From assembly GCA_033002965.1 (NCBI GenBank), contig JAURVB010011241.1:1-64000 (forward strand): a stretch of DNA of 64,000 nucleotides. Direction: 5' to 3'. Shown piece by piece: positions 21,754 through 34,873 of this stretch. How positions within the stretch are numbered: the first letter of the stretch is position 1; every line of letters starts with the position of its first letter. The translations under genes were made by a program, and so were the position numbers. The stretch is from Piper betle. Lineage: Eukaryota > Streptophyta > Magnoliopsida > Piperales > Piperaceae. Below the pieces are notes generated by a model. The model did not search any database. It was not told the DNA's origin and saw only the letters and a list, made by a program, of their open reading frames with translations.

Positions 21754-23619
21754 TTATCTGGCTTTAACTGGACTGTCCCTTTCAATCGCTTCTTCTTCTC
21801 CTATTCCCTCTGTCCATGGCTCCTCCGGTGACTCAATACTGGACTGACCAAGAACAGTAAGACCAAAGACAATCTCCCCCATGCTTGGTCTGGTAGATGG
21901 CTTCTCACATGTACAAGCCATGGCCATGGCTGCCAAGTTCAGAGCCTCCTCGATGGAATAGTGCCCTTCCAAACTTGGGTCCATCCATTTCTTCAACCTC
22001 TCTTCTTTTCTCTCTTGGCATTCCAATACCATCTTCACTTCCTGTGTCAGCATTACCAGCTCGTCTCCCTCAATGGTCTTATCCAAAGCTTTGCGACCTG
22101 AAAGTAGCTCTAACAATAGCAGGCCAAAAGCGTATACATCAGTCTTTAGAGCCAGGGGATCTGTTGCTGGTATGGCCATGGAGAAGTTGGAGATTTTGGC
22201 TTTAAATTGAGAGCTCAAGAGTATGTTGCTTGTTCTAATGTCCCTGTGTACAATACTAGGCATGGTGTGTTCATGCATGTATTGCAGGCCATGAGCAACA
22301 TCAAGAGCAATGCTCAATCTGTGCTTCCAAGACAGAAACCCATTCGAGCAGGATGTGAACTTGGTATGTAACCACTTATCCAATGACCCATTTTCGGCAA
22401 ATTCATAAACAAGAAAGTAAGTCCCATCCGTGCTCAACGAAATGCCACTAATGTTGATCAGGTTTGCATGATTAACTCTCTGTAAGATGCTCAACTCCTC
22501 TGCTATATCTCCCTTGGTCTGTTTCACTGCGAAGTAGTTCCCATTGATTTTGACTCTGAAAACCGAACCCCCTATTCGATATTTCTCACTCAGATTGCTT
22601 GTGGCAGCCATGACTATCTGAGAGTCATATACGACAGGATTGTTTAAGTAGTCTGCAACTCTTGGCAGCAGCTTGTCTTGTGCTGCGCGTGGACTTAGAT
22701 TGATCTCATCACTGGCTCCTCTTTTAATCTGAACCAATTTTTTACTGATTAATTTTGATACAGGAAAGCTATGATTCATGAGTCTCGACCGTTTGAATGA
22801 GGCAAGAACACACAAAATAATAACTATGATCATGGGAGCTGCTATTGCGCCCAGAAGAATCAAAACCATCCGATGGTGGTTTGGTATATGCTTATTTCTA
22901 GTAGAAGTTGGATAAAAAAGTTGAGACAAGATTGGCAGGTTTTTCACAGGGATTAGCACAGGAAAGCCTATTGCAAGAGTGAAATTCCGTAAGCTGTTTG
23001 CAGTTTCATAATCAGTTTCTGATATATTTAGCCTATTACTCAATTCTGTGGCATTGTCCTCTTCTTGCCATACATAAGTAATGAGATGCTTGATCCCTTG
23101 GGCTAATTGAGAAGCAGTGGGGCATCTGCAGAACAAGGGGAAGATTACCTGAGCGCCGACCTGTAGCCCGCCCGGATTGAAAGATGGATTGAAAGCCTCA
23201 ACTGCTACATAGTTGGTGAGCCTCTCAAATGTGTAGGTTGATACCAAGTAGAAGCTGTCACCATTTTTAATCTGATAAGTGATGTTAGCAAATGACATGT
23301 TATTGGTGCAACCACATAAGATGGGCACAAGCAAAAGTTGGCCAGGAACAAGATCAGCATATTCAGAGACAAGGTTGCTGGCTGTTTTGATTGCCAAAGG
23401 ACTAACTCCAAACAGATCAGATATGGCACTTGCATTGAGATAGTCCGGCGACTGAGCCCGATAGAGCACGAACGTCTGGCATGTCGCCGATGACGGAGAG
23501 TCACCGGAGCAAGTAAAATCTGTGGTGGTGTTCATTGATGAAATATGAGCACAGGTGATGGATAATGGGAATATGGTTACCCATATGAGAGTTGCAAGGA
23601 GGGAGATGAGAGACATCAC
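21754..23619 (-). CDS. LYK5-type LysM receptor-like pseudokinase
   Basis: Intronless, 621 residues. The order is: signal peptide (about 1-24); Cys-containing ectodomain with two CxC motifs (CGC near 102, CRC near 164) and three LysM-like modules (about 40-215); TM at about 251-274; juxtamembrane; kinase-like domain about 345-600. Plant LYK4/LYK5 proteins bind chitin oligomers at the plasma membrane and signal through CERK1. The ATP-site Lys366 (FAVK) and HRD (458-460) are present. The DFG is replaced by SNF (477-479), and the activation segment is shortened, running straight into LKTDVYAFG with no APE. Catalytic activity is therefore unlikely, which is typical of the LYK5 group. The frame is intact, and a broken relative lies 5 kb to the left. 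Confidence 0.93.
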   Translation of the reverse strand: MMSLISLLATLIWVTIFPLSITCAHISSMNTTTDFTCSGDSPSSATCQTFVLYRAQSPDYLNASAISDLFGVSPLAIKTASNLVSEYADLVPGQLLLVPILCGCTNNMSFANITYQIKNGDSFYLVSTYTFERLTNYVAVEAFNPSFNPGGLQVGAQVIFPLFCRCPTASQLAQGIKHLITYVWQEEDNATELSNRLNISETDYETANSLRNFTLAIGFPVLIPVKNLPILSQLFYPTSTRNKHIPNHHRMVLILLGAIAAPMIIVIILCVLASFKRSRLMNHSFPVSKLISKKLVQIKRGASDEINLSPRAAQDKLLPRVADYLNNPVVYDSQIVMAATSNLSEKYRIGGSVFRVKINGNYFAVKQTKGDIAEELSILQRVNHANLINISGISLSTDGTYFLVYEFAENGSLDKWLHTKFTSCSNGFLSWKHRLSIALDVAHGLQYMHEHTMPSIVHRDIRTSNILLSSQFKAKISNFSMAIPATDPLALKTDVYAFGLLLLELLSGRKALDKTIEGDELVMLTQEVKMVLECQERKEERLKKWMDPSLEGHYSIEEALNLAAMAMACTCEKPSTRPSMGEIVFGLTVLGQSSIESPEEPWTEGIGEEEAIERDSPVKAR

Positions 23620-23974
23620 CAGTATTATTGGATATATGCTAACACAAGAAGTTGGTCTTTTGATTGTGGATCAATCTGAATTAGTGTGTGATCAGTTGCG
23701 TTTTGTTAATGAAAAGTGTGATGAAGTTGATGAGGTGAGATATGGCACTGGTAATGCGTAGCTTTCAAAAGAAAATTGTGGTCTTTGAAAAATAGTATTG
23801 CACTATCCTTGTGTCTGCTTTTGTGTGATTGATTCTGTTTGTCCTATTCTCTGTTTCAAGGGAGATAGATGCTCAGGACCCTTTCCTCCATTGGCCAGTA
23901 TTGACTGATTCTACTTGTTTAGTGTGTATAATAGACAATATAAGGAATAATTTGTACGCTAGGCTCTCATGAAA

Positions 23975-24056
23975 GTCGCTTTGGCCGAGTGGTTAAGGCG
24001 TGTGCCTGCTAAGTACATGGGGTTTCCCCGCGAGAGTTCGAATCTCTCAGGCGACG
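23975..24056 (+). tRNA. tRNA-Ser (GCU anticodon)
   Basis: An 82-nt class II tRNA. The acceptor strands GTCGCTT and AGGCGAC pair, with G as discriminator. The A-box region is TTGGCCGAGTGGTTAAGGCG and the B box is AGTTCGAATCT. The anticodon loop CTGCTAA gives GCU (24008-24010), reading AGC/AGU serine codons. The long variable arm pairs ATGGGG with CCCCGC-type bases. No intron. Confidence 0.95.
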
Positions 24057-24064
24057 ATTCTCTC

Positions 24065-24071
24065 TTTTTTT
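24065..24071 (+). terminator. Pol III T-run terminator of tRNA-Ser
   Basis: A run of seven T lies nine bases after the tRNA 3' end, as expected for RNA polymerase III termination. Confidence 0.8.
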
Positions 24072-24119
24072 CGTATTTTTTTGGCTCAGTTCTTCGCCTT
24101 GTTTAAGTACAGTTCCAAA

Positions 24120-24241
24120 CTATGATCTTCTTCATTAATGATACACTGCATACTAAACAGTTAATTACTTGTTTTTTATTAGTATAAGTATAATTGCTGA
24201 CTATGATCTTCTCCGTTAATGAATAAACTGCATACTAAACA
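24120..24241. repeat. Imperfect direct repeat downstream of the tRNA
   Basis: Two copies of about 40 bp (24120-24159 and 24201-24241) share CTATGATCTTCT and CTGCATACTAAACA, with a few substitutions between them. They are about 40 bp apart. Confidence 0.7.
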
Positions 24242-27200
24242 AGTAGTCAATTGTCAGTTGTCATGTTCATTTTTTCCCATTCAATGTGGAATGTAAGTTC
24301 ACCAACTCGTCACCTTTTCATGGAACTTTTAACATTTTCCAAATCACAAAACAGGTACTTTACAATGGAGTAGGTAACAGTTTTCGATCTTGGCTTTCAT
24401 GGCGAATGACGGGGAAATTGGGTTGGTCATGGATAAATTACAATATGAATATAAGATGGATTAATGATATGTATCATCTTCCCAGACCACAGGATTGAGC
24501 ATCCATGGTCTTCTCCACGGTATTCTGAATATGAAAGTATTAAACGTTGCAAACCTCTCCACAGGGGGCCTCAATCTTTCTTCTGTCATAGTATTTTGCA
24601 AATAGTTTAACCTTGTGCTGGCTTGTAATAGGACCGGCGTGCTTGTGTCGTCTCTGTAAAGGGCGACAAGACCGAAAGTGACTTGCATACCCTTTCATAT
24701 TGTCTTTTATATCAATCAAATATGTGAAAGTTACATTTGCAAGTACTTGGGTGCAGCTACGTACACAAGGCAAAATTACGTAGTCAGTAGAATAGTAGCG
24801 TTATATTATACACCTGAAAGATTGAAATATGCTAATGGCTCATGAATCAAAGGCGCCGCAAGATTGTTGGTTTTTGCTAATTAGTGATCATTGCAATCTG
24901 TCTGTGTTAGATATGGCCAACACAGTTTTTGCAGTGCTGATACTGACTGGTTAAAGCTGGTGGGAGCAGTGCTGGGAAGAGAAATGTTGAGATCTTGCTG
25001 CAATGCAATTTGCAGGCTACATATATATATTATGTTTTGTTTGTTACAATCACTTTTCAGCCTTGATTTTGTAAAGACAGTTTTCAGATTAAAACCCACA
25101 AAGCTTATCACAGTGTAGGTCCTCCAATATCATGATCTCAAACCAAAGAAACATAAGGTATTGTTTAGCTTTTCAAAAGGAAAGACAAGAAAGCTACATT
25201 GTTGCATGGGAAAACCTCATTGAATTAGCAGCACACTTGGGACTCTAGTGGTCTTTAGGAATTTGGGACTACAAACACATGGTGGGCCTTCAGGACATCG
25301 AGGCCCAATTTAGCTCTACAAAAGGACTGGATTTTGATGTTACATCACATAAGTGGTCCTATGTCAACTACAAGGCTTATGGCCTCAGAGTTGTTGAATC
25401 CTTAATTGATTTAAGCACTTAGAAGAGACAAGCCCTTCTGTGCGAGCAACGGTTTTATTATTTATGTTTTGGAATTTAGAATTTAGGGTAAAATTTTTTT
25501 GGGTATTATTCATCTCGAAAGATTTAAACTAATACAGTTTTTGCTTGCACCTTTTCGCATTTACGTCGTGTAAATTTAGATGATTAAACCACCTTACGTA
25601 GAAGCTCAAACAGGTTGCTTGGTCGGAAAAGGAAACATCAAATAGCTTAATTGGCTCATAAATGCTCATTTTAATTTAACTAAAATCAAATAAACCTGAT
25701 CTTCTGTACAAATGGTTAAACCAGATCATCTCTGCAAAAGTGGTTACCAAACTTTAAAAAGTACTAATCAGTTTAGTTTTTTACCACCCTAGGCAAATTT
25801 GGGACGGGCGACCATACCTTCTTGTATCGGGATTAATTTACGTGAGTAAAAACTGAAGGGCACTCAACCACAAATTAAGGAGTGGTGCTTAGGTACGTAT
25901 AATTGTCCATATTAATTTATAAGATCATCGTCCTTCTTTGGGAGCTACTCATTCCCATCGTGAACAATCTTTAGTATTTAAAGTTGGCGACGTAAAAGCC
26001 TGCAAACTGTTGACAGAGGCAAAGATAGAGCAGGCAAGAGCAGCCCTTATGGCACAAGAAGATAGGAAAAAGAGTGGGAAAGGGGAGGTCGGTGTCAAAG
26101 TAGAGGAGATGAAACAGTTTTAATTGGTCCCCTACACTTATAATATAAGTGTGTGACTCGGGACTCCTGAAAGTTACTTTTCTACAAAGCCAAGAAGCTG
26201 GAGAATGCGATGTGTTTGCGCAGTCGATTAACCTTAGCTCCCCCAACTTGTGCTTTGGAGCTGCTTCTGCGCTGTCTTCTTCACCAAGAATCTGTTCCTT
26301 TTAAAAGCCTACCTCTCAAACAGTTTCTAGTGAGGAGGAATAGACTAACACAAAATGAAAAGAGAGAGATGTAGTGAGCATGCAGAGTTATTTCATTTGT
26401 CAAACAAGATAGCAACTAACTAGGAGTGTAACTGTGTAAGCTTAAAGTTGGATTGGGCGGCTGTCAAGGACTTGAAGTGATGCTGTCATTGGGCTGGTCC
26501 ATATATGTATGCATACAAAAGAAAAGGTCCTTCAATTGACCAAGTAAAATGTTTGGTCTTTATATATGCATATATAGAGCACAGCTTGGTCATTGGTTTC
26601 TTCTTTTAAACCAAATGAAATGGCCTATAACTGGTGTTCAAATTATAGAAGAAAAAAAATGGCTTATTGTATGTAGGAAGATCAATTTTTCAATTCCTAA
26701 GAAGGGAGCAGCTAAAATATTAGGTTTTACATAATATTGGGTATTTGGTGTGCTTGCATCATGGGATTCAAAAAAGGGCAATTATAAATTAATGCCACCA
26801 CAGCTGTACACAAAAATCACCTGGGGTAGTTAATTAGTTTGTATATATATTATATTTGTATTTTTTTTAATTAGGTTGACCTTACAGGGACATACAACCA
26901 AGCTAGGCTAGCTTAAATTCAGGTCGACCAAATTAATTAACTTAAAATTTTAATATTTGTTACAACTTACAAGCTATATAAGAGCTATGCATATTCTTGA
27001 TTGACTCAATTCTATACAAAACTCGAGTGCTTATTTGACATTGACTTGAGTGAACATTTTATTTCTTTGATTAAGCACAAGCTGGCCTAAATTAGCCATA
27101 ATTAATCTACATCTCAACCACTCGAGAGCAGTCCTTATTTGTTTCTAATTTTTTTTAATGGACCCACAGGTATTGCTGAGTGGGCCCTGGATGCAAATGC

Positions 27201-27961
27201 AAACTAATGTGATCCCTGGGCCACAAAGCCAGACTGTCTGGTCTGTTTATGTGGGAAATAAATAAATTGGGCGAGGAAAGGGAGGACCACAGGCATGCTT
27301 CACGTGGCCCCCAGCCGGTGGACAGTGGGCAATTGGCTGACTAGTATAAACAGGACCACTGGGCCCACCATTGACAACTCTTTATTTCATTTTACCCATT
27401 GAATTTTGCCTATTGTCATCCCCCAAGAGGCAGAAAAAAAAAGGCAGTGATAAAAAATAAAAGACAATGCATGGAAGATGGGTAGATTCCTCCTTCAGTT
27501 ATTTCGCCCCCTTAACAGTCCCAGTCTTCTCCCTAAATGCTATAGCATTGGACCATTTCACAAACATATGGAATTCTCATTCTCACAATAGCTGGAAAAA
27601 CATGCAAAATTAAGTCATTACATACATATATATATATATATTGTTAATTAATACTGAAAGAAAAGAAAGTAATATTTGTACAAAGAGGTCAAGATCATGC
27701 ATGGGTGATGGAGTGGAAGAGAGGAAGAATTAGTTGGCTCCTCAGGGTGGAAGAACGGATTTTCTCCGGTGGGACGAGATTTCGGCGGATAATTTCGTAA
27801 TTTTCAACTCTGTAATTTTAGATGTTTATGATTGTTCATGGAAAAAATAGGCTATGCTGGTACCCCAAATTTCTCCTCTACCGAAAAATCTTCGTTCTGA
27901 TCAAGGTGGCTAATGGATTAATTAATGAGAACTCTAATAATACTACTTTCCGCACCATTAT
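24242..27961. other. Intergenic, no supported gene
   Basis: A few short open frames occur (for example near 24286, 25938 and 26549), but none has recognisable domains or splice-consistent neighbours. A short (AT)n run lies near 27627-27642. Nothing else is called. Confidence 0.5.
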
Positions 27962-28109
27962 TTTTTTAATGAGCGTCCCCTTCAAATGAGCCTCCTTCAA
28001 AGGAGGAGTGATTTCTGATCCTAACTCTATCTACATCTCTCAAATTAAATAAGAAGGTAGCTCTCTGGACGGTTTAAATGAGGCTCATTTGAGGGGAGCT
28101 CATAAAAAG
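27962..28109. mobile_element. 150-bp hairpin element (MITE-like)
   Basis: The left arm (about 27964-27997), with AATGAGCGTCCCCTTCAAAT, pairs with the right arm (about 28074-28109), with ATTTGAGGGGAGCTCAT. The stem of roughly 33 bp has a few mismatches. The 5' inner end also has a perfect small palindrome, CCTCC-TTCAAA-GGAGG (27991-28006). It is either a MITE or a foldback transcript locus. No target duplication was resolved. Confidence 0.65.
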
Positions 28110-29536
28110 TGTTCTCCCATGCATGATATCGTTACTGTACAGAGAAACTATGAAAAAAGTGCAGTGATATAGAACAAAATTCTCCTCGTGAATCTTTTTT
28201 AATATATATGTTCATTTTCGAACTAATTTGTTGCTACAGAACCTTTGCTGGATCCATATATATTCCATTTACAATTTCCAAGCAGTTACAATGATGAAGG
28301 CATATATAATATATATGAAACTAATTCCATGCATGGAGATAATGACTGTAATTGGGAAGAGAATGAGATGCATAAAAAATGGACATACCATTATGTTTCG
28401 GGGACCATATTGCAAGCGGCCCTGAAAGATGATGATGATGCCCCTTGTGTTATGTATACGAGGGGAATGTTGGCCGTGTTTAGGGTACACTGAGCATGCA
28501 ATGGAGAAAGTGACCATGTTTGGAGGGGATGTTGACCCTCTCCTTTCCCCTTCAATCATGCACTCTTTCTTTTCAGACACAACACAACGCCAAATGCATT
28601 CAAATTTTGTGAACACTCATTGACAGACTCTGCAACAATGCCTCCTGCATTACATACCTAATTCTCTGATCAGCGACAAGACTGCCAACTGCATTCCATA
28701 ATTCAAGAAGCATGGTGGTTAGAACTATTGGTTGGACCATTGCCCTAAATTCAAAACACTTCGATATATATCTTTGGGCTATGTGGATGAGGCTGATAAT
28801 CAGTTTGTGCATGTTACATGAGTAGACCCTGACAAAAGGGTGGTCAGGAAAATTGGAGTGGAATTGGGTGTGTGGAGGTCCTCTCATGTGTTAATGACAA
28901 TTCCTGTGTGGGTGTGAATTTGCCGGCCCTAGAAATGAGAGGAGTCCTTGGACCTTGGTTGGTATACATGTGATCGGCATCATATACATTGGTAAGTAAT
29001 ATGGAGGCACAGGAAGAAGAGTCAGGACAATGATCCCCTTGTCCCTTCCCCATAGATGTGGTCCTAGAACAATTTGATTGCTGCTCTCAAATGGTTGATT
29101 CATCGAGTTTCATGTGAGTCAAGTTTTTCCTTTGGTTTCTTTTGATTGATAGAGTTTGCATTTTTTTTAGCAATAGAATGTATGAATCTTAAACGCCGAA
29201 AGTCGTCGGTGATAAAATTTGTGTCCCACTCTTTGAAATTGACTCAGCAATTTGCTAAGGCTGTCAAAATAAAAAATGTTCTATTTATTATGTTCACCCT
29301 TCAAAATTCGAGCTTCTTAGATAGAAAAATCTAGTACAAGATGACACTGCAAGTCGCACCCTTGCGCTAGTAGTTTCAATATTTAGCTATAAAGATCGAT
29401 CCAGCTTGTTATTAGTTAATTAAACTACATTATAATTATAAGATTTCTTGTCCAAATCTACCGCAGGAGATGCCAAATTGATTTTGTCTTCAATTTAGAA
29501 CTCAATTTGGATCATATGTTCGTTTATCAGATCAAC

Positions 29537-29538
<2 letters not shown>

Positions 29539-29579
<41 letters not shown>
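29539..29579. repeat. (AT)n microsatellite
   Basis: An almost pure AT dinucleotide array of about 40 bp. Confidence 0.95.
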
Positions 29580-29584
<5 letters not shown>

Positions 29585-31869
29585 AATATTCCATCAACAT
29601 AAACGGAGAATTGTAAAACGCGATGTATTCTATTATCTCTTCATCTTGTTTGTGTCCACTCTAGATAGTAGATTCCACCTTTCTCCAGACATGAATGAAC
29701 CTTCCTCATGGTGGAAGGCTCAGACCTCCTCATAATTGACAGCTACATATATCCATGGAGTATCTTAAAAGAACAAATAGTAATAGTTTCAGCAAACAGT
29801 TAACTCACACTATACTGAGCTCTTAAAGAATGACCCTAAAGGTCACAAACTTGGAACACATGTTTCATGTCCATTATTCAAAAGATAAGGTCTGGACAAG
29901 AGGTCACTCTGATGGGTTTGATGATCTTGATGTATATATATATATAATATACATGGTTGGTAACTTGGTATCTTTTCATGGTAGATTGTAAAGCACTTCC
30001 ATGGCTCCATCTCTTTCACGATGGGAACCAAGGCCACCATTTTTTTGGCTCGGCCACACTTGTTGTGGACCATTCTTTGGAATAAATATGAACCGATGGG
30101 TCGTCAAGAGAAGCTTTTACAGGTGGGGCCTCGGATGGAGCTTTGGTCTGATCTCTATCAGCATTTAGTTCACTCAACTTGGCAGCGGATGTTAAGAGGA
30201 TGAGCACTATTTCCAAAGAGTTTAAAAGATTGGTTTCATACTAAATGTGATGTTGGAAACCAAGCATTTGACAATTGACATATAAGTTTTGCAGGTCTAT
30301 CAAATTAACCAAATTAATGTTATTGTGTTTGATTTATTATACGTACACTACAAGAAAACACGGCATTGCCGACTACAAAATTAGTCACTAACCTAACTAG
30401 ATGGCAAGGGCTTTTATCTTTTAAGTTTCATCTATCTTGGAAGTGAACTTTTTAATTGTGCGTGTTCTTCAATATCTTCTTTTACTTGTTCATCTCGGGC
30501 TCGAATTGTTGGGTTTAGATATCAATGGAAAATGTTAACATATGCATCAAATGAGACAAAAAGGCAAAATATCAATAGCTGTGGACAAAGAAAGATGGCA
30601 GCAGTTGAGGGTAGTACAAGGTCTGTTAAGTTGGCAAGCCAAGTTTGGGATTAAGTCATGTTGAGACCTACTCGACCTGACATGGAGATTTTAACCACCA
30701 CTTGTGTCAAGACAGACAATCCATGGCCATCACATCATAAATTGACGATAACCTACCAAACACAGAAACCTTATTCTATTTCAGAAATGCCCAATATGTA
30801 AGCAATGCAATTTGAAGAGATCCTCCTCTGTCATCCATTTAATAATTATACATTGATCACCCCAGCCTTGCTTATATCATATACTCCATTGCATATGTAA
30901 ACAATCACCCAGTTTTTGACAAAGGAAAAGGCCGCAAAACTGAAGTAATAATATGAACATGATCGTGTGTGTGCGTGTATATATATTTATATATTTGAAA
31001 TGGATGATCAGTATGAAAGGTTCATGTGTTCAGATGTCTGTAGTCTTGGGATAAGACCATAATGGTGATGAGGGGACCAAAGAGAAGGAAATTGACATGG
31101 AGAGGTGGCAAAGACAGAAACATGCAAGGGGGTGTATCCTATTTCATGCCGGACAAACCCAGTTGAAAATGGCAGCAAAGAGGAGTGTGGGGGACCTGAT
31201 TCTATTATCTACATTCTTTAGAGGACTTACTACATATTAGGTCTAATAGATTCATGGACACTTCCCTTTCACATACCTCTAATACGAAAAGATTCGTGAC
31301 CTTATTTTAATGCAAACCCTGTAGTGAGACAAACTCTTTCATGACTGTTAAGGATGGTACCCCCTCCCAACATGAACATACTGGCTCTTGGTTTTGTTTT
31401 ATTTAATTATAAGAAGTAAATCATGTTCATGTTGCTGCTTCTTTTATTCTTTATTCATTTCGACTTCGGCTGAAGTTATACAGAAGTAGGTGATTAATAT
31501 TTAGAATAATCGAAGGTCTAAAAGGATCATGATGTAAGTGTAATTATTTTAGCCAAAATATTATACAAGGGACTGTGAACGTTTGATTGATCTGGCCAAA
31601 TAATTGAGTATTGCCGCATAGAAAATATCAATAGATTTTAAGTGTCTTGTGTATATGGTAGATCGAGTTTGAATTAAAAATTTAGGTGACTGTTAAGAAA
31701 GATACACGGCTGATTCCATAACAAAGACGGAAATTTTAAGTAGACAGTGAAATGTTAGGGTTTAGAGTTTTTTGTTTTTTAAAAAAAAGAGCCACAAGCC
31801 ATGTTAGATAAATGTTTGGTCACGACCGGAACAACTTTATTTGGAGGATTACACAATTTTTATTTTCTT

Positions 31870-31871
<2 letters not shown>

Positions 31872-31923
<52 letters not shown>

Positions 31924-31936
31924 CACACACACACAT
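31872..31936. repeat. Compound (AT)n(AC)n microsatellite
   Basis: About 48 bp of AT repeats passes into a short AC array. This is a typical hypervariable plant compound microsatellite. Confidence 0.95.
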
Positions 31937-32803
31937 ATATCTCTGTGCTTGAGAATATACAATATCATAATTCATAAAAACAAAAAGAAAAGTAATAAAA
32001 CAATCAGAACTAAATATTTTGCGGTAGGCTTGGATTTATTTTAAAAGAAATATTATTTAATTTTATTTTTGATTAATGCAGAATTTATTTCAAAAATACA
32101 TCTGCTCTTATTAATAAAAGAGGAATTCAATGTCAGTCTGTAATTAAATAAGAGATTTAACCTATAAAATATTAAAAAAAGTTGATCACGTGTAAAAGAA
32201 ACTAGCATCTAAGAAACAATATAAATTGGAAGAAAAGACCCAACATCCATTTGTGTGGTAAAAAGATTATGATTTCCCTTCAACCATGAATTTCGATGAA
32301 CATTAAATATCAACAAAATGTAACAATGGGTACATGGTAATTAACATTGCAGGATGATATTTTTCTTAACGCCGTTATAATATGATTTGGAACAAAAAAT
32401 TCTAATAATTTTTTTATTAATAAATGATTAGCACCACATCACTCCCCCTCATGAAAATAATATAAATAACATAAAAAATTTAAAATAGTCAATCATACTA
32501 AAAATAGTTATATTTTATATATTTTATATAATAAAACATAATATTATTAGGTTATTCATTTTGAATACAAACTAATTAGTATGATTACATCTAAGTGAGA
32601 GAATATAATAGTGGTTGTTATCTCCGAGTGGAGCTCCCACTTGCTCTCCAATATAAAAAATAAAAAAATAAAGAAAAACAAGAAATTAATTGACATATGA
32701 CAGAACACATAGTGTGCTTAACCATGATCATGATTAATTTGAACATAAAATATATTGAACATATATATTATTTTTTTATAAAATATATCAAATATATATA
32801 TTA

Positions 32804-32808
<5 letters not shown>

Positions 32809-32853
<45 letters not shown>

Positions 32854-32857
32854 CACA
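32809..32857. repeat. Compound (AT)n(AC)n microsatellite
   Basis: An AT array of about 34 bp followed by an AC array, the same layout as the array about 0.9 kb to the left. Confidence 0.95.
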
Positions 32858-34839
32858 TACATATAAGTAATAACCACTTATATCTCGTTAAGCCTTTATT
32901 TATAGTAACCGGGAAGGCTTGACCTTCGTATATTAAGAAGTCGCCACTCTTATACATTAACAATGTGAGATTATTCTTTATCATACACTTATCCTCAAAA
33001 CAACAGCAATCTTCAAATGAAGCTATTTCCTTAAATATGGTTGAAAACATCAAGCTGCCCATCCAAAAGGCTGTAACGAATTAAACATTAATGGGAAAAA
33101 TAACTTCAGCAACAGCAAACTGGGAAATCCCTGCAAATTAAAAATCTTGGAAGAACATAAATTGAAATATCTAAAAGAAGAGCAATTACTGCTTAGATTA
33201 CTCTGGTGCTTAGACTTCAGTACTATTCCAGTTTAAGCGTGACAATGAGGCATTTGTAAATTAATTTTTTTAAATAAGAACAAACAGTTTGACGGCTTGT
33301 GCAAAGCCATCCAAATAAGAGCCCTCAGATGTATATTTTAGGGCTGCTTTTCTCTCTGCGCTGGGTGCGCAAGGATGAAGAGCACCACAGGCTCCAATAG
33401 TTCGGATTTAATTTTGGAAAAAAATTTACGAGTCATGTTAAGTGTCACCAAATAGATATTGTTGATGTCGGAATAAAAGCCATATTAAAATTAATATCAT
33501 ATAAACAAATAATGCTTATAGAGGATGGCAAATTCGGAAGTCTAAACCGTAAACTGTATTGCACTGGAGTCATTGGTGTTGAGCTCATTTCACTCTGGAA
33601 TTATTCACTGGGGTAAAATTGGTAAAATGCATTTAATTTTACTTCCTAATTATTTGGTCCCCTCTTCCACTTTCATTTAAATTGCAGAAAGTAAATTAGG
33701 GAATGTTTTATTTATAGCCGATTATTATTTACAAGATAAATGGCTCTAAACCGATGCGATAAGATAATTAACTCATGAAATTATATCAAAATTTTTCTCA
33801 ATTTAATACCGATGAAGACTAAAAAGTTTAAAATAATTATTTTTTTTGTATTTCATTATTAGTTGTCTTTATTTATTGTCTTTTCGTATTTCATTACATC
33901 ATCTCATTTTCCTTTAACCTTTATAAAAAAGTGCTAAGGCTCTAGTATCTTTATTTCTTTTTCCTCTTCCTATTGTTTATTTCGTGATTTTCATATCTCT
34001 ATCGCATATAGAGTATAATTTTATTTTCTTCAATTTTTGATAAGTCATCAAGTATGATGCAAGCATGTTACCGTTAACTATATTTCGGTATAGGTGTATA
34101 ACTATATATGATGCAGACATGTTATTGTCGACTAGATTCCAATACATATATATATATATACTTACGACATGTTGTATATTTCGTTGTGTTGTTTATGAAA
34201 TCATCATTTTAGCTCACTGAAAATGCTTAATTTGTCAACATATATGGAAGAGCTTAAAGCTTGACAAATTACCTATTGTGCATTTATGATACAATGTCCC
34301 CAGTTATTAACTTACTTATACAAAATTTTTTTGATAGGTTAGTAATTAGGCCCCATGAAGTGTGTACAGTTTTTCATTTCATAAATAAGATTTAAGAATA
34401 ATTAGAATAAATATGAAATGGTGAACATCAATGATAGGGAGCACCATTAATTATTTCGATTGGTTTAGTTAAAACCAAATGTTTTAATTCAATTTGATTG
34501 GTTTGGTTATCAATTGTAATTTAGTTTTTATTTGATTATTTGAGTACCCTCACTTTAATCAACTACGTGTGCGGCTCGGTTAGGTTTTAACCAAACTAAC
34601 CAATTGAACAACCCTACAAACCTAGGAGGCGACTAAATAAGGGTATTTCAATATTCAATAGCATTTGTAGTAAATATTCCTCGTCTGGTGGTAATGGCTT
34701 CACTAAGGGTTATAAGTTAACAACTATATTCATCACAGGGGAAAAACTAAATGGGTATTTTTTCTAATAATAATAGTCAATAATCATTTATTTGAATATT
34801 TTTTAATGAGGCATTTTTTTAGAAAGTTTGCTATTTTTG

Positions 34840-34840
34840 C

Positions 34841-34872
<32 letters not shown>
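34840..34872. repeat. Compound (TA)n(TG)n microsatellite
   Basis: A TA array of about 20 bp followed by a TG array of about 12 bp. Confidence 0.9.

Positions 34873-34873
<1 letters not shown>

Noticed and set aside
28228..28887. Cluster of 60-115 codon frames on both strands
   Set aside because: No domains, no consistent splice sites and overlapping frames on both strands; likely chance.
31872..32857. (AT)n arrays as miRNA hairpins or CRISPR-like arrays
   Set aside because: They are simple dinucleotide microsatellites. There are no spaced unique repeats, and CRISPR is not expected in plant nuclear DNA.
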